This document shows positions 52,104-59,947 of a stretch of 64,000 nt of DNA, piece after piece (positions within the stretch are counted from its first letter, which is position 1; every line of letters starts with the position of its first letter). The translations under genes were made by a program, and so were the position numbers. The notes under the pieces are model-generated. The model was not told where the DNA came from and ran no database searches. It saw nothing but the letters and a program-made list of their open reading frames with translations. Origin of the DNA: Paenibacillus lutimineralis (GTDB taxonomy: Bacteria > Bacillota > Bacilli > Paenibacillales > Paenibacillaceae); the NCBI RefSeq assembly GCF_003991425.1, contig NZ_CP034346.1:3447501-3511500 (forward strand), written 5' to 3'.

Positions 52104-53339
52104 TTAATTAAATCTTCTTAACACAATGACTGCATTGTGTCCGCCGAATCCAAAAGAATTGGACAAGCCGATCTGTAGGTCCTTCTTTCTCGCTTTATGA
52201 GGAACATAATCCAAATCGCAGATTGGATCCGGGTCGTTCAGGTTGATCGTCGGCGGGATGATGCCCTCCTGCAGACTCTTAACGAGAGCGATCGCTTCGA
52301 CAGCACTGGATGCGCCAAGCAAATGGCCTGTCATCGATTTATTGGCTGTTACGGGAACATCATACGCCGCAGCTCCAAATAGCTTCTTAATCGCCTTCGT
52401 CTCCGAGATATCCCCTATCTCCGTACTCGTCGCATGGGCGCTAATTACATCAATCTGCCCTGGCTCAATTCCAGCATCCTTCAGCGCCAGTTCCATCGCA
52501 TGGAACGCTCCGATTCCATCCGGATGAGTCGCCACCATATGATAGGCGTCGGAAGTTGCTCCATAGCCGATAACTTCGGCATAAATCCTGGCGTTTCTCC
52601 GCTGAGCATGGGCTAGCGATTCCAGCACGACGATCCCCGCACCCTCCGACATCACGAAGCCATCGCGGTCCCGATCGAACGGTCTGCTCGCCTGTTCAGG
52701 TGCATCGTTACGGCTGGATAATGCCCCAGCGTTGCCGAAGCTGGCCAGTGATATTTCCGTAATCGCTGCTTCCGTACCACCGCAAATAATGACATCGGCA
52801 CCGCCCGAGCGAATCAGCCGTGCAGCCTCACCTATCGCGGTATTGCCTATCGAGCAGGCTGTTACTGGAGAGAGGGTCGGCCCGGTTGCTCCATATTTAA
52901 TGCTTATCATTGCCGCAGCCATATTAGAGATCATCATCGGCACCAGTGTCGGGCTGACTCGCTGAGCTCCTCTGTTCTTCAGCTGATCATGTTGGTCGAT
53001 CAGTGTCTGTATCCCGCCTACGCCCGAACCGACATAGACACCCAGGCGCAGCGGATCAAGCTCATCCAGATTCAGCCCAGAATCCTTAACGGCCTGATCC
53101 GCAGCAACCATAGCCAATTGGCAGAAGCGGTCCATACGTCTCGCTTCTTTGCGCCCAAACTCCGCTTCGGCGTCGAACTCTTTTACAAGCCCGGCAATCC
53201 GGGCTTTATGCGTTGAAGTATCAAATGTATCAATAGGTGATATTCCTGATTTACCCTGTATAAGACTGTTCCAGAAGCTGTCCACTTCATTTCCGACAGG
53301 CGATATGACGCCCATTCCTGTAATCACTACTCGTTCCAT
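52104..53339 (-). CDS. fabF: 3-oxoacyl-[acyl-carrier-protein] synthase II
   Basis: A 411-residue FabF-type condensing enzyme. Catalytic Cys162 (VTACSIGNTAIGEA), His302 (SAHATSTEIGD) and His339 (NKSMTGHLLGA), plus the glycine-rich C-terminal NSFGFGGHNAVIV. It adds malonyl-ACP to acyl-ACP in fatty-acid chain extension. Ser163 in place of the usual Ala is a small departure. Not next to fabH, fabD or acpP, so it may be an extra copy. It is divergent from the MmyB-like regulator gene. Confidence 0.9.
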   Translation of the reverse strand: MERVVITGMGVISPVGNEVDSFWNSLIQGKSGISPIDTFDTSTHKARIAGLVKEFDAEAEFGRKEARRMDRFCQLAMVAADQAVKDSGLNLDELDPLRLGVYVGSGVGGIQTLIDQHDQLKNRGAQRVSPTLVPMMISNMAAAMISIKYGATGPTLSPVTACSIGNTAIGEAARLIRSGGADVIICGGTEAAITEISLASFGNAGALSSRNDAPEQASRPFDRDRDGFVMSEGAGIVVLESLAHAQRRNARIYAEVIGYGATSDAYHMVATHPDGIGAFHAMELALKDAGIEPGQIDVISAHATSTEIGDISETKAIKKLFGAAAYDVPVTANKSMTGHLLGASSAVEAIALVKSLQEGIIPPTINLNDPDPICDLDYVPHKARKKDLQIGLSNSFGFGGHNAVIVLRRFN

Positions 53340-53417
53340 AGTTCATTCTTCCTTTCTATCTGATCCAGCTTGGTCAGAACCTTGCTCACCATCCATCTTG
53401 TCACTTTCATTATGCTA

Positions 53418-53457
53418 TTACAAGTTGTGTGTTATCATAGTATAAGGACTACTAGTC
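53418..53457 (+). promoter_or_regulatory. Promoter of the MmyB-like regulator with small inverted repeat
   Basis: TTACAA (53418-53423), 17-base spacer, TATAAG (53441-53446), then GACTA-C-TAGTC at 53447-53457 just beyond the -10, a possible operator. The ACTAGTCTA also recalls part of a FapR box, but only weakly. Confidence 0.45.
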
Positions 53458-53489
53458 TAGCGAGTTCGATCTTCTTGAAGGGTGGATGA

Positions 53490-54332
53490 ATGATGAAAGA
53501 TCAAGGAAGGCTTCAGGCCTTATCGGAATTTCTCAAGGCGAGCCGGGCCAAGATTTCGCCGGAATCCGTAGGATTTTCGCACGGTACGCGTCGGCGTACG
53601 CCTGGATTACGCAGAGAAGAAGTGGCCCAGCTAGCTGGGGTGAGCCCGACCTGGTACACCTGGCTAGAGCAAGGTAGAGATATTCAGGTATCCACCTCTG
53701 TATTGGATTGTGTCGCTACAGCACTGCAATTAACCGTTGACGAACGGAAATACCTGTTTGCGCTGGCCATGGGTCCTGTCTCTCTTGCCGCCCGCTCCAA
53801 AGACGAGCTTGCAGAGATTAGCCCTGCTTTGATCAAGATTATTCAGGAGCTGCGCTACTGTCCGGCGATTATTACGGACCGCCATTATAATATCGTGGCC
53901 TGGAATGCGGCTGCTTCTCAGGTATTCATCAATTTCGACAGCATTCCCTTTGAGCAGAGAAATATGATCTCACTCCTGTTTACGAGGAAGGAATTACGGC
54001 GGCTCGCCGTGAATTGGGAAGATTTCGTCAGCGGCTTCCTGGCGATCTTCCGCGCTTATTATGGCCAGTACGTAGAGGATGAATGGTACGAGCAATTCAT
54101 TGCTGAAATGAACGAGGCCGCGCCGGAGTTCAACGCCTTGTGGCTGCAGAGCAAAGTAAGTACCGCGCCAGAGGTGCTGATTGAATTCAGACACGCCAAG
54201 GCCGGCAAGATGTTATTCCATCTCACCTCTTTCCAGGTACAGGGTGACGCCGATTTGCGCTGCAGCATTTACACCCCAGCCCCTGAATCGAATACAGAAA
54301 ATAAGCTGAGAAGACTGCTGGAGAGACAGTGA
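53490..54332 (+). CDS. XRE regulator with MmyB-like ligand domain
   Basis: A 280-residue protein. HTH about 8-70 (TPGLRREEVAQLAGVSPTWYTWLEQGRDIQ), then a PAS-like MmyB domain with ALQLTVDERKYLFALA, ITDRHYNIVAWNAAASQVF and FHLTSFQVQGDADLRCSIYTPA. MmyB-type proteins bind fatty acids in Streptomyces. Divergent location to fabF makes control by a fatty-acid signal attractive but unproven. Confidence 0.87.
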   Translation: MMKDQGRLQALSEFLKASRAKISPESVGFSHGTRRRTPGLRREEVAQLAGVSPTWYTWLEQGRDIQVSTSVLDCVATALQLTVDERKYLFALAMGPVSLAARSKDELAEISPALIKIIQELRYCPAIITDRHYNIVAWNAAASQVFINFDSIPFEQRNMISLLFTRKELRRLAVNWEDFVSGFLAIFRAYYGQYVEDEWYEQFIAEMNEAAPEFNALWLQSKVSTAPEVLIEFRHAKAGKMLFHLTSFQVQGDADLRCSIYTPAPESNTENKLRRLLERQ

Positions 54333-54361
54333 GTAGATCGTTGATAAGCTATGTGAACAAC

Positions 54362-54390
54362 AAAAAACCTGCAAAAATGCAGGTTTTTGA
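54362..54390. terminator. Bidirectional terminator
   Basis: AAAAACCTGCA (54363-54373) and TGCAGGTTTTT (54378-54388), perfect 11-bp stem, AAAA loop, T run on both strands. It separates the regulator from the convergent phosphatase. Confidence 0.9.
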
Positions 54391-54411
54391 CTGTACCGTA
54401 TATTCTGTGAC

Positions 54412-55149
54412 CTAGTCCTGTAACAGTTTATGTCTTAACGTCTCGATCTCATCCGTACGAAGACCGTTCGTGGTTAGATATTGTTCTGCCCCGCCATAAA
54501 CCGAATAGAGGTGATCAAGCATGATCTCCATATTTTCAGGTGCGCTGCCCATGAACGCACGGTACTCCTCCAGCGACATTTCTGCCGGGTGATCCTTCAG
54601 TAGCTCATCCATAATTGGGGCCAGGTTCGTCTCTGTCTCAGCATAATCGCTAACAATGGTCTCCCGGGGTACTCCTACCAAATCCAATAGAAGCGCAGCA
54701 ACAACACCTGTCCGATCTTTGCCAGCAGAGCAGTGGAACAACAACCCGTCCTTCGTCTCTGCAATACGGCTGAATACTTCGGCGATTAGCGGACCGGAGG
54801 TATCTAGCAGAATTTTATACATATCACCCAGATTGCGAATATCTCTTAACTTCGTGGTCGCTGGATTTACCAACGAGATGTTATAGTAATTGACCTCTTG
54901 ATGTTCTGCAAAAACATCCTTCTTAGCTGCCGTCTCATCACTGAAACGTAAATCAATTACTGCCCTTACTCCCAGCTCCAGAATCAACTCTTGGTCACGT
55001 AAGGAGAGCTGGTGCAAACCATCTGCACGGAACAAGCGTCCGCGCTGTACAATTCCACCCGTTATTGTCTCATACCCGCCAATATCACGCACATTATAAG
55101 CTCCGTCTAATTTAAGCAGACGTTCCAAGCCGTTCGTTGACGTTCTCAA
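54412..55149 (-). CDS. Tyrosine/dual-specificity protein phosphatase (DSP family)
   Basis: A 245-residue phosphatase of the bacterial IphP/LipA-like group. P-loop FHCSAGKDRTGVV with Cys140 and Arg146; N-terminal NVRDIGGYETITGG and AVIDLRFSDE are characteristic. Acts on phospho-tyrosine or phospholipid head groups in the cytosol or possibly outside; no signal peptide is seen. It stands alone. Confidence 0.88.
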   Translation of the reverse strand: MRTSTNGLERLLKLDGAYNVRDIGGYETITGGIVQRGRLFRADGLHQLSLRDQELILELGVRAVIDLRFSDETAAKKDVFAEHQEVNYYNISLVNPATTKLRDIRNLGDMYKILLDTSGPLIAEVFSRIAETKDGLLFHCSAGKDRTGVVAALLLDLVGVPRETIVSDYAETETNLAPIMDELLKDHPAEMSLEEYRAFMGSAPENMEIMLDHLYSVYGGAEQYLTTNGLRTDEIETLRHKLLQD

Positions 55150-55328
55150 TAGAATAACCGCCTTTCAAATGATCCATATCTTGTCGGATACCTATCAGCA
55201 AGTCAACAGGCAAATCCGCAGCTTCCTACTACAGATTATAGGAAATCCGCATCTCTTCCGTCAATTTTATGCCTGCATCGGAGCTGGAGCATAATCCAAA
55301 CATTTGTTTAATTCTAACTTTCTTAAAT

Positions 55329-55601
55329 CTATTCAAAATCTTCTTTGGAAATCGCGATCGATGGGTAGTGCCCAATCTGAGTTAAATCCGTATCGAAAGG
55401 AACACTATATACCATATAGTAAATGTCCTCGTTTGCTGCTGAAGTTAACTCTTCGAAACGATTTCTAGCATGGTTAGAATCTGTGGTTGCATAAACGACA
55501 GCGACAATGCCTACTCCTTCTTCCACCCAGCCTTTTAGAATCAATTTTAATGGCTGCTTATCGGTTAAAGCTGCTTCTACCATTTTCATGTATTCTGTCA
55601 T
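55329..55601 (-). CDS. Small hypothetical protein
   Basis: A 90-residue soluble protein, acidic, with predicted helix then beta strands (LKLILKGWVEEGVGIVAVVYATTD; DIYYMVYSVPFDTDLTQIG). No cysteine, signal or membrane segment. The coding pattern is regular and start ATG at 55601 has GGCGGGGT before it. I do not recognise the family. Confidence 0.6.
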   Translation of the reverse strand: MTEYMKMVEAALTDKQPLKLILKGWVEEGVGIVAVVYATTDSNHARNRFEELTSAANEDIYYMVYSVPFDTDLTQIGHYPSIAISKEDFE

Positions 55602-55708
55602 GTTAAGACCCCGCCTTGTTTAGTCGAATTGAGTTTTTCTTGTACTTGTGAAAGTGAATGTCTAACCTCGCTAGTATTATCTTCGGCTAAAATAAGGAAA
55701 TCGAGGAA

Positions 55709-56815
55709 TTATTCCTCGATCTCTTTACGCCATTCCTGACGACTTCTTTTCCCCGATTTGGAGGAGCTTGTGCTTGAACGTCCAGCGTTTCTCTTCGCTG
55801 CGATCCTTTCTTTTCTCATCTGGAATCGAATCTCACGCTGCATCTTATGGTAGTTCTCAAGTCTCTTCCGGTCAAGCGATCCTTCGTCTATTGCCTGTAG
55901 TACCGCACAGCCTGTCTCGTGCTTATGCTGGCAATCACTGAACTGGCACTGTTCCTTCAATCGCTCGATATCCTCGAAGGTACGCTCTAGGCCGCCATCA
56001 TCATCCCAGATCGATAGCTCCCTCATCCCTGGCGTATCGATAAGCACACCGCCCTGCGGCAGCAAGAACAGCTCCCGATGCGTCGTCGTATGGCGTCCAC
56101 GGCTATCGTCTTCGCGAACGTCCTGTGTAAGCTGCAGCTCAGCTCCAGTCAACCAGTTGATCATCGTGGATTTTCCGCTTCCGGATGAACCCGCCAGAGC
56201 TATCGTTGTACCTGGGTAGACGTAAGTCTCGAGCTGCTCCCTTCCGATGCCGAGATGAGCCGATACGCTAATTATAGGCACTCCAGGGGCGATCAGTTCT
56301 GTCTCGGCGATGTAGGACGAAATATCATCACAGAGGTCGCTCTTGCTTAGAACAATCACCGGATTGACCCCGCTATTCCAGGCCATGATTAAATATCGTT
56401 CTAAGCGGCGGACATTAAAGTCATGGTTAAGCGCACAGACGATAAACAGGGTGTCTACATTAGCCGCTATAATCTGCTCCTTCGTCTCAAACCCCGCCGC
56501 TTGCCTAGCAATCAGGCTCTTACGATCCACAATCTCATGGATAATCGCATCATCGCCCTCATTCATCATTTTCACCGCGACCCAGTCCCCGACGCCGGGA
56601 TAGCTTCTCAGCTCACTGGCTTTTAGGCGGGCTTTGCCGGATAAGGTAGCCCAACTCGTCCCCCGCTCACTTCTAATCTCATACTTCTGGCCATGATCTG
56701 CTACAATCCTCGCAGGCTCCATTTGGCCTTTTACAATGGATTGCTCAGTAATATTTTTCCATTTAGGCTGCCATTCCGCAGTCCATCCGAATGCTTCTAA
56801 TTGATGATTCTCCAA
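55709..56815 (-). CDS. rsgA: Ribosome small subunit-dependent GTPase A
   Basis: A 368-residue circularly permuted GTPase: OB fold (30-105), G domain with SKSD (157-160) before the P-loop GSSGSGKS (209-216), DTPGMRE, and a zinc knuckle with Cys290, Cys295, His297, Cys303. It helps maturation of the 30S decoding centre and hydrolyses GTP on the subunit. The basic C-tail (RKERIAAKRNAGRSSTSSSKSGKR) is probably for rRNA contact. This protein is longer than the ~300-residue YloQ type, so it is the second-copy form common in Bacillales. Confidence 0.92.
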   Translation of the reverse strand: MENHQLEAFGWTAEWQPKWKNITEQSIVKGQMEPARIVADHGQKYEIRSERGTSWATLSGKARLKASELRSYPGVGDWVAVKMMNEGDDAIIHEIVDRKSLIARQAAGFETKEQIIAANVDTLFIVCALNHDFNVRRLERYLIMAWNSGVNPVIVLSKSDLCDDISSYIAETELIAPGVPIISVSAHLGIGREQLETYVYPGTTIALAGSSGSGKSTMINWLTGAELQLTQDVREDDSRGRHTTTHRELFLLPQGGVLIDTPGMRELSIWDDDGGLERTFEDIERLKEQCQFSDCQHKHETGCAVLQAIDEGSLDRKRLENYHKMQREIRFQMRKERIAAKRNAGRSSTSSSKSGKRSRQEWRKEIEE

Positions 56816-57019
56816 ATAATGTTCTCCCTTTCGTGTTCTCCCGACAGATCAAGAGATCCGCAAGCGTATCCCTGCGCTGCAGCTTCCCGGGGGGCACATA
56901 TTTACTCATCAATTACGATAAACAGTAGAGAAATGACCCATTCCCTAGTCACCTTAACTCCATTTCGAAGCATTTCGCAACTGTCGATCACCGTAACGCT
57001 GAATCGATATAAGCACATA

Positions 57020-57058
57020 CCAAAAAGAGCATCCGCAGAAATCCCTCTACGGATGCTC
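57020..57058 (-). terminator. Terminator of a small minus-strand transcript
   Basis: GAGCATCCG (57027-57035) with CGGATGCTC (57050-57058); minus-strand tail TTTTTGG. It ends the transcript of the 23-codon gene at 57135-57206. The 56816-57019 stretch before rsgA holds nothing I can name. Confidence 0.8.
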
Positions 57059-57134
57059 AAGCTTTATGCCTATCTGATAAAATCAAAACTTGCCTGCGTT
57101 TTAAGTAATGAGACAAAACGGGCAAGCACTGCGA

Positions 57135-57206
57135 TCAGAGGACAAATATCCGTTCGGGAGACGTAATTTTATAAGCAACATATACAGCATTTATCCGGTT
57201 ACTCAT
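57135..57206 (-). CDS. Probable small protein gene, 23 residues
   Basis: Reads MSNRINAVYVAYKITSPERI followed by FVL and TGA. GAAGGAGG ends ten bases before the ATG, a sigma-A promoter is correctly placed upstream and a strong terminator lies 77 bases after the stop, so this looks like a complete, independent small gene. It is basic with a central hydrophobic patch. I know no family; it could also be the leader of a small RNA. Confidence 0.5.
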   Translation of the reverse strand: MSNRINAVYVAYKITSPERIFVL

Positions 57207-57236
57207 ATAACATCGCCTCCTTCAACAATTTCCCAT

Positions 57237-57266
57237 AGTTTATCGGAAAGTCCTATGAGAAGTCAA
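57237..57266 (-). promoter_or_regulatory. Promoter of the small minus-strand gene
   Basis: TTGACT (57266-57261 on minus), 18-base spacer, TAAACT (57242-57237). It is followed by AAGGAGG about 20 bases on. Confidence 0.55.
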
Positions 57267-57342
57267 TGGACAAAATAATTATAGTCATCTATTGGTATTA
57301 CTCTCGTGATCTGAGGTGAACTTTAAGAAAAGCTCTTGGAGG

Positions 57343-57372
57343 TTGTCTTTTGGAGAGAGGCTCAAGTATAAT
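57343..57372 (+). promoter_or_regulatory. Promoter of cardiolipin synthase gene
   Basis: TTGTCT (57343-57348), 18-base spacer, TATAAT (57367-57372), about 60 bases before the start codon. Confidence 0.5.
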
Positions 57373-57432
57373 GATGTGGCATAATCATCACAATATTACA
57401 AACTAGTTGCAGGAGGACTTATTGGAATTGTT

Positions 57433-58890
57433 ATGAGCATTTCTTCCATGATTACTGTCGTCGCCGGTATTATCTTTGTACTGAACATTCTGTTCGGTCT
57501 CGTCATTGTCTTTAAGGAGAGGAAAGATATCGGCTCGACATGGGCCTGGCTCCTCGTCCTCTCCTTCATCCCTGTCCTCGGATTCATTCTGTACCTGTTA
57601 TTTGCACAGGATTTTCGCAAGATCCGACTTTTTCATTGGGATGATTTCAAAAAGCTGCACTATGAGCAAATCTTACTCACACAGATGGGGAGCATCCAAT
57701 CAAGCCGTTTTCAGTTCAAGAATGAGGTTTCCAAGAAATATGACGATCTCATTTACATGCATTTGAACGAGAATCACGCATTGCTGACTGAAGATAATGA
57801 GATCGATATTTTTACAGATGGAAGGGAAAAATTCGACCGGCTCTTCCAGGACATTAGAGAGGCGCAGGAATCGGTGCATGTCCAGTATTATATTTTCCGT
57901 CGAGATCATCTGGGCAAGGAATTTCTTGATCTGCTAACAGAAAAAGCAAGACAAGGCGTCAAGGTTCGTCTGCTGTATGATGAGCTTGGCTCTAGGCAGT
58001 TAACCAAGGGCTTCTTCAAGGAATTCTTCGCAGCTGGTGGCGAGGCAGAAGCATTCTTTCCTTCCAAGCTACATCTTATCAACCTGAGAATTAACTACCG
58101 TAATCACCGCAAGCTCGTCATTATTGACGGCCAGATTGGATACGTCGGTGGCTTCAACGTCGGGGATGAATACCTCGGAATGAAGAAGAAATTCGGCTAC
58201 TGGCGCGATACTCATCTGCGAGTCCAAGGCAGCGCGGTATATGCGATGCAAATTCGCTTCATTCTCGACTGGAGTCAAGCATCGCAGCATAACGAGATTA
58301 CATACGAACCTAGTCTGTTCCCGGAGATAGAGACAAAAGATCAGGTAGGTATGCAGATTGTTACCAGTGGTCCCGATTCCAGACTAGAGCATATCAAGAA
58401 CGGTTACATTAAAATGATCATGTCCGCCAAGCACTCCATCTACATCCAGACTCCTTACTTCGTTCCGGACCCTAGTGTCTTTGATGCGCTGCGAATCGCC
58501 TCGCTATCCGGCGTGGATGTCAATATCATGATCCCGGATAAGCCGGATCATCCGTTTATTTACTGGGCTACTTTGTCTCATATCGGGGAAATGCTGCAGC
58601 TTGGCGTCAAGGTCTATCTCTACAAAAAAGGCTTTATCCATGCCAAGACGATTGTCGTAGATAATGAGATTTCATCGGTCGGAACCGCAAATATGGATTA
58701 TCGCAGCTTCCGCTTGAACTTTGAAGTGAATGCATTTATTTATCATGAAGCTACCGCTAAGAAGCTAAGAGATATATTCATGGAGGACGTCAAAGACTCC
58801 ATCTTGCTGACTGAAGAAGATTACGAGCATCGTCCAAGATTGGTACGTATGAAGGAATCTATTTCTCGCTTGATATCCCCAATTCTGTAG
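57433..58890 (+). CDS. cls: Cardiolipin synthase
   Basis: A 485-residue phospholipase-D-family enzyme. Two N-terminal helices (8-58), then HKD motifs at His225/Lys227/Asp232 (NHRKLVIID) and His403/Lys405/Asp410 (IHAKTIVVD). It joins two phosphatidylglycerols into cardiolipin in the membrane. The AGGAGG at 57411-57416 is 16 bases from the ATG; a five-codon frame TTG GAA TTG TTA TGA sits between and its stop overlaps the ATG, so translation may be coupled. Confidence 0.93.
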   Translation: MSISSMITVVAGIIFVLNILFGLVIVFKERKDIGSTWAWLLVLSFIPVLGFILYLLFAQDFRKIRLFHWDDFKKLHYEQILLTQMGSIQSSRFQFKNEVSKKYDDLIYMHLNENHALLTEDNEIDIFTDGREKFDRLFQDIREAQESVHVQYYIFRRDHLGKEFLDLLTEKARQGVKVRLLYDELGSRQLTKGFFKEFFAAGGEAEAFFPSKLHLINLRINYRNHRKLVIIDGQIGYVGGFNVGDEYLGMKKKFGYWRDTHLRVQGSAVYAMQIRFILDWSQASQHNEITYEPSLFPEIETKDQVGMQIVTSGPDSRLEHIKNGYIKMIMSAKHSIYIQTPYFVPDPSVFDALRIASLSGVDVNIMIPDKPDHPFIYWATLSHIGEMLQLGVKVYLYKKGFIHAKTIVVDNEISSVGTANMDYRSFRLNFEVNAFIYHEATAKKLRDIFMEDVKDSILLTEEDYEHRPRLVRMKESISRLISPIL

Positions 58891-58936
58891 CGAAGAGGAC
58901 CTAACATACTTAGCCTCATAGCAAATGAGCACAAAC

Positions 58937-58987
58937 AAAAAGCCAACCTAATGATCAGCTTCTGCTAATCATCGGTTGGCTTTTGTA
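58937..58987. terminator. Terminator between cls and the dsbA-like gene
   Basis: AAAAGCCAACC (58938-58948) with GGTTGGCTTTT (58974-58984), stem extended inside by TGAT/ATCA. T run on both strands. Confidence 0.88.
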
Positions 58988-59007
58988 TTAACACTATCCT
59001 ATCTTAC

Positions 59008-59712
59008 TTACAACGAGCAGGAGTCATCTGTGCAAGCTGCACCGTCAGGACCGAGGACGTCGAGTTTCGTCTTAGGATTCTCCTCTTCCCATACTTGATT
59101 CAGAGCGCCCAGAAAGGCTTCCACAGGCTGTGCTCCGCGTACCGCATACTTGCGGTTCAGTACGAAGAATGGCACCGCTTGAACACCAAGGTTTGCCCCT
59201 TCCTGCTGATCGCCGATTACTTGCTCTTCGTATTCGTCTCCAGCCAGCATTTGCTTAACTTCATCGGCATCCAGCCCAACCTCAGCAGCTAAGCTGGCCA
59301 ATACATCGTGATCCCCGACATGCTTCGATTCGGTGAAATACGCAGACAGAAGACGCTCCATCATCTCCTTGCTCTTGCCCTTCGTATCGGCATAATGACT
59401 GACGCGGTGCGCATCAAGCGTGTTCGTCATAACCGCCGTATCAAGATGATAATCCAATCCGACTTCATGCGCCTGCGCGGAAACCTGTTCATTCATTCCT
59501 CTAGCTTGTTCAACGGAAATGCCATATTTATGTGCAAGCATCTCGTCCATCGATTCGTCATATTGCTTCGGCGCATTTGGATCGAGCTGGAAGCTCTTGA
59601 AGACGAGCTCCACCTGATCTTTATGAGGGAACTGCTCTAGCGCCTGTTCAAACTTGCGTTTTCCTATATAGCAAAAAGGACAAGCAATATCTGACCACAC
59701 TTCAACTTTCAT
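59008..59712 (-). CDS. DsbA-family oxidoreductase, FrnE-like
   Basis: A 234-residue thioredoxin-fold protein with redox motif CPFC (Cys11-Cys14) in SDIACPFCYIGKRKFE and cis-proline loop GVQAVPFFV. No signal peptide, so it is cytosolic. FrnE-type proteins are disulfide isomerase-like and respond to thiol or oxidant stress. An extra C-terminal CTDDSC pair (residues about 227-232) is present, as in some FrnE proteins that have a second redox pair. A three-half-site operator covers the start of transcription. Confidence 0.88.
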   Translation of the reverse strand: MKVEVWSDIACPFCYIGKRKFEQALEQFPHKDQVELVFKSFQLDPNAPKQYDESMDEMLAHKYGISVEQARGMNEQVSAQAHEVGLDYHLDTAVMTNTLDAHRVSHYADTKGKSKEMMERLLSAYFTESKHVGDHDVLASLAAEVGLDADEVKQMLAGDEYEEQVIGDQQEGANLGVQAVPFFVLNRKYAVRGAQPVEAFLGALNQVWEEENPKTKLDVLGPDGAACTDDSCSL

Positions 59713-59760
59713 CCTAAATCCTCCTTATTTATTCCCGACCTTATGCCGAGACACCATTGT

Positions 59761-59793
59761 CTATGACATACGCGTCATAGCTGTAACTATGAC
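59761..59793. promoter_or_regulatory. Three-half-site operator at the dsbA-like promoter
   Basis: CTATGAC-ATACGC-GTCATAG-CTGTAA-CTATGAC: the same 7-mer in alternating orientation, each separated by six bases. The minus-strand -10 TATAAT lies at 59805-59800, so the array covers the likely start point. Confidence 0.55.
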
Positions 59794-59947
59794 AATTACA
59801 TTATAAAGCATAAACTTACAAAACTACAGTACCTTAAATTAATTAATACAAAATGATTGTGCCTTTTTTTACAGACGTGACCAAAGTCCCGATGCTATAT
59901 TCGCGTTAAACAACGTTTAAATCACAGTTTGAAGGAGACCCTATTGT

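Noticed and set aside
53444..53462. FapR box between fabF and the MmyB-like regulator
   Set aside because: Only the CTAGTCTA part matches the known consensus; the inverted repeat is short and may belong to the XRE regulator instead.
56801..57166. A 121-codon plus-strand frame between rsgA and cls
   Set aside because: It begins inside rsgA on the other strand, has no ribosome site, and runs through the terminator hairpin; composition is not protein-like.
57396..57620. A 74-codon minus-strand frame over the start of cls
   Set aside because: It overlaps clearly coding plus-strand sequence and has no ribosome site.
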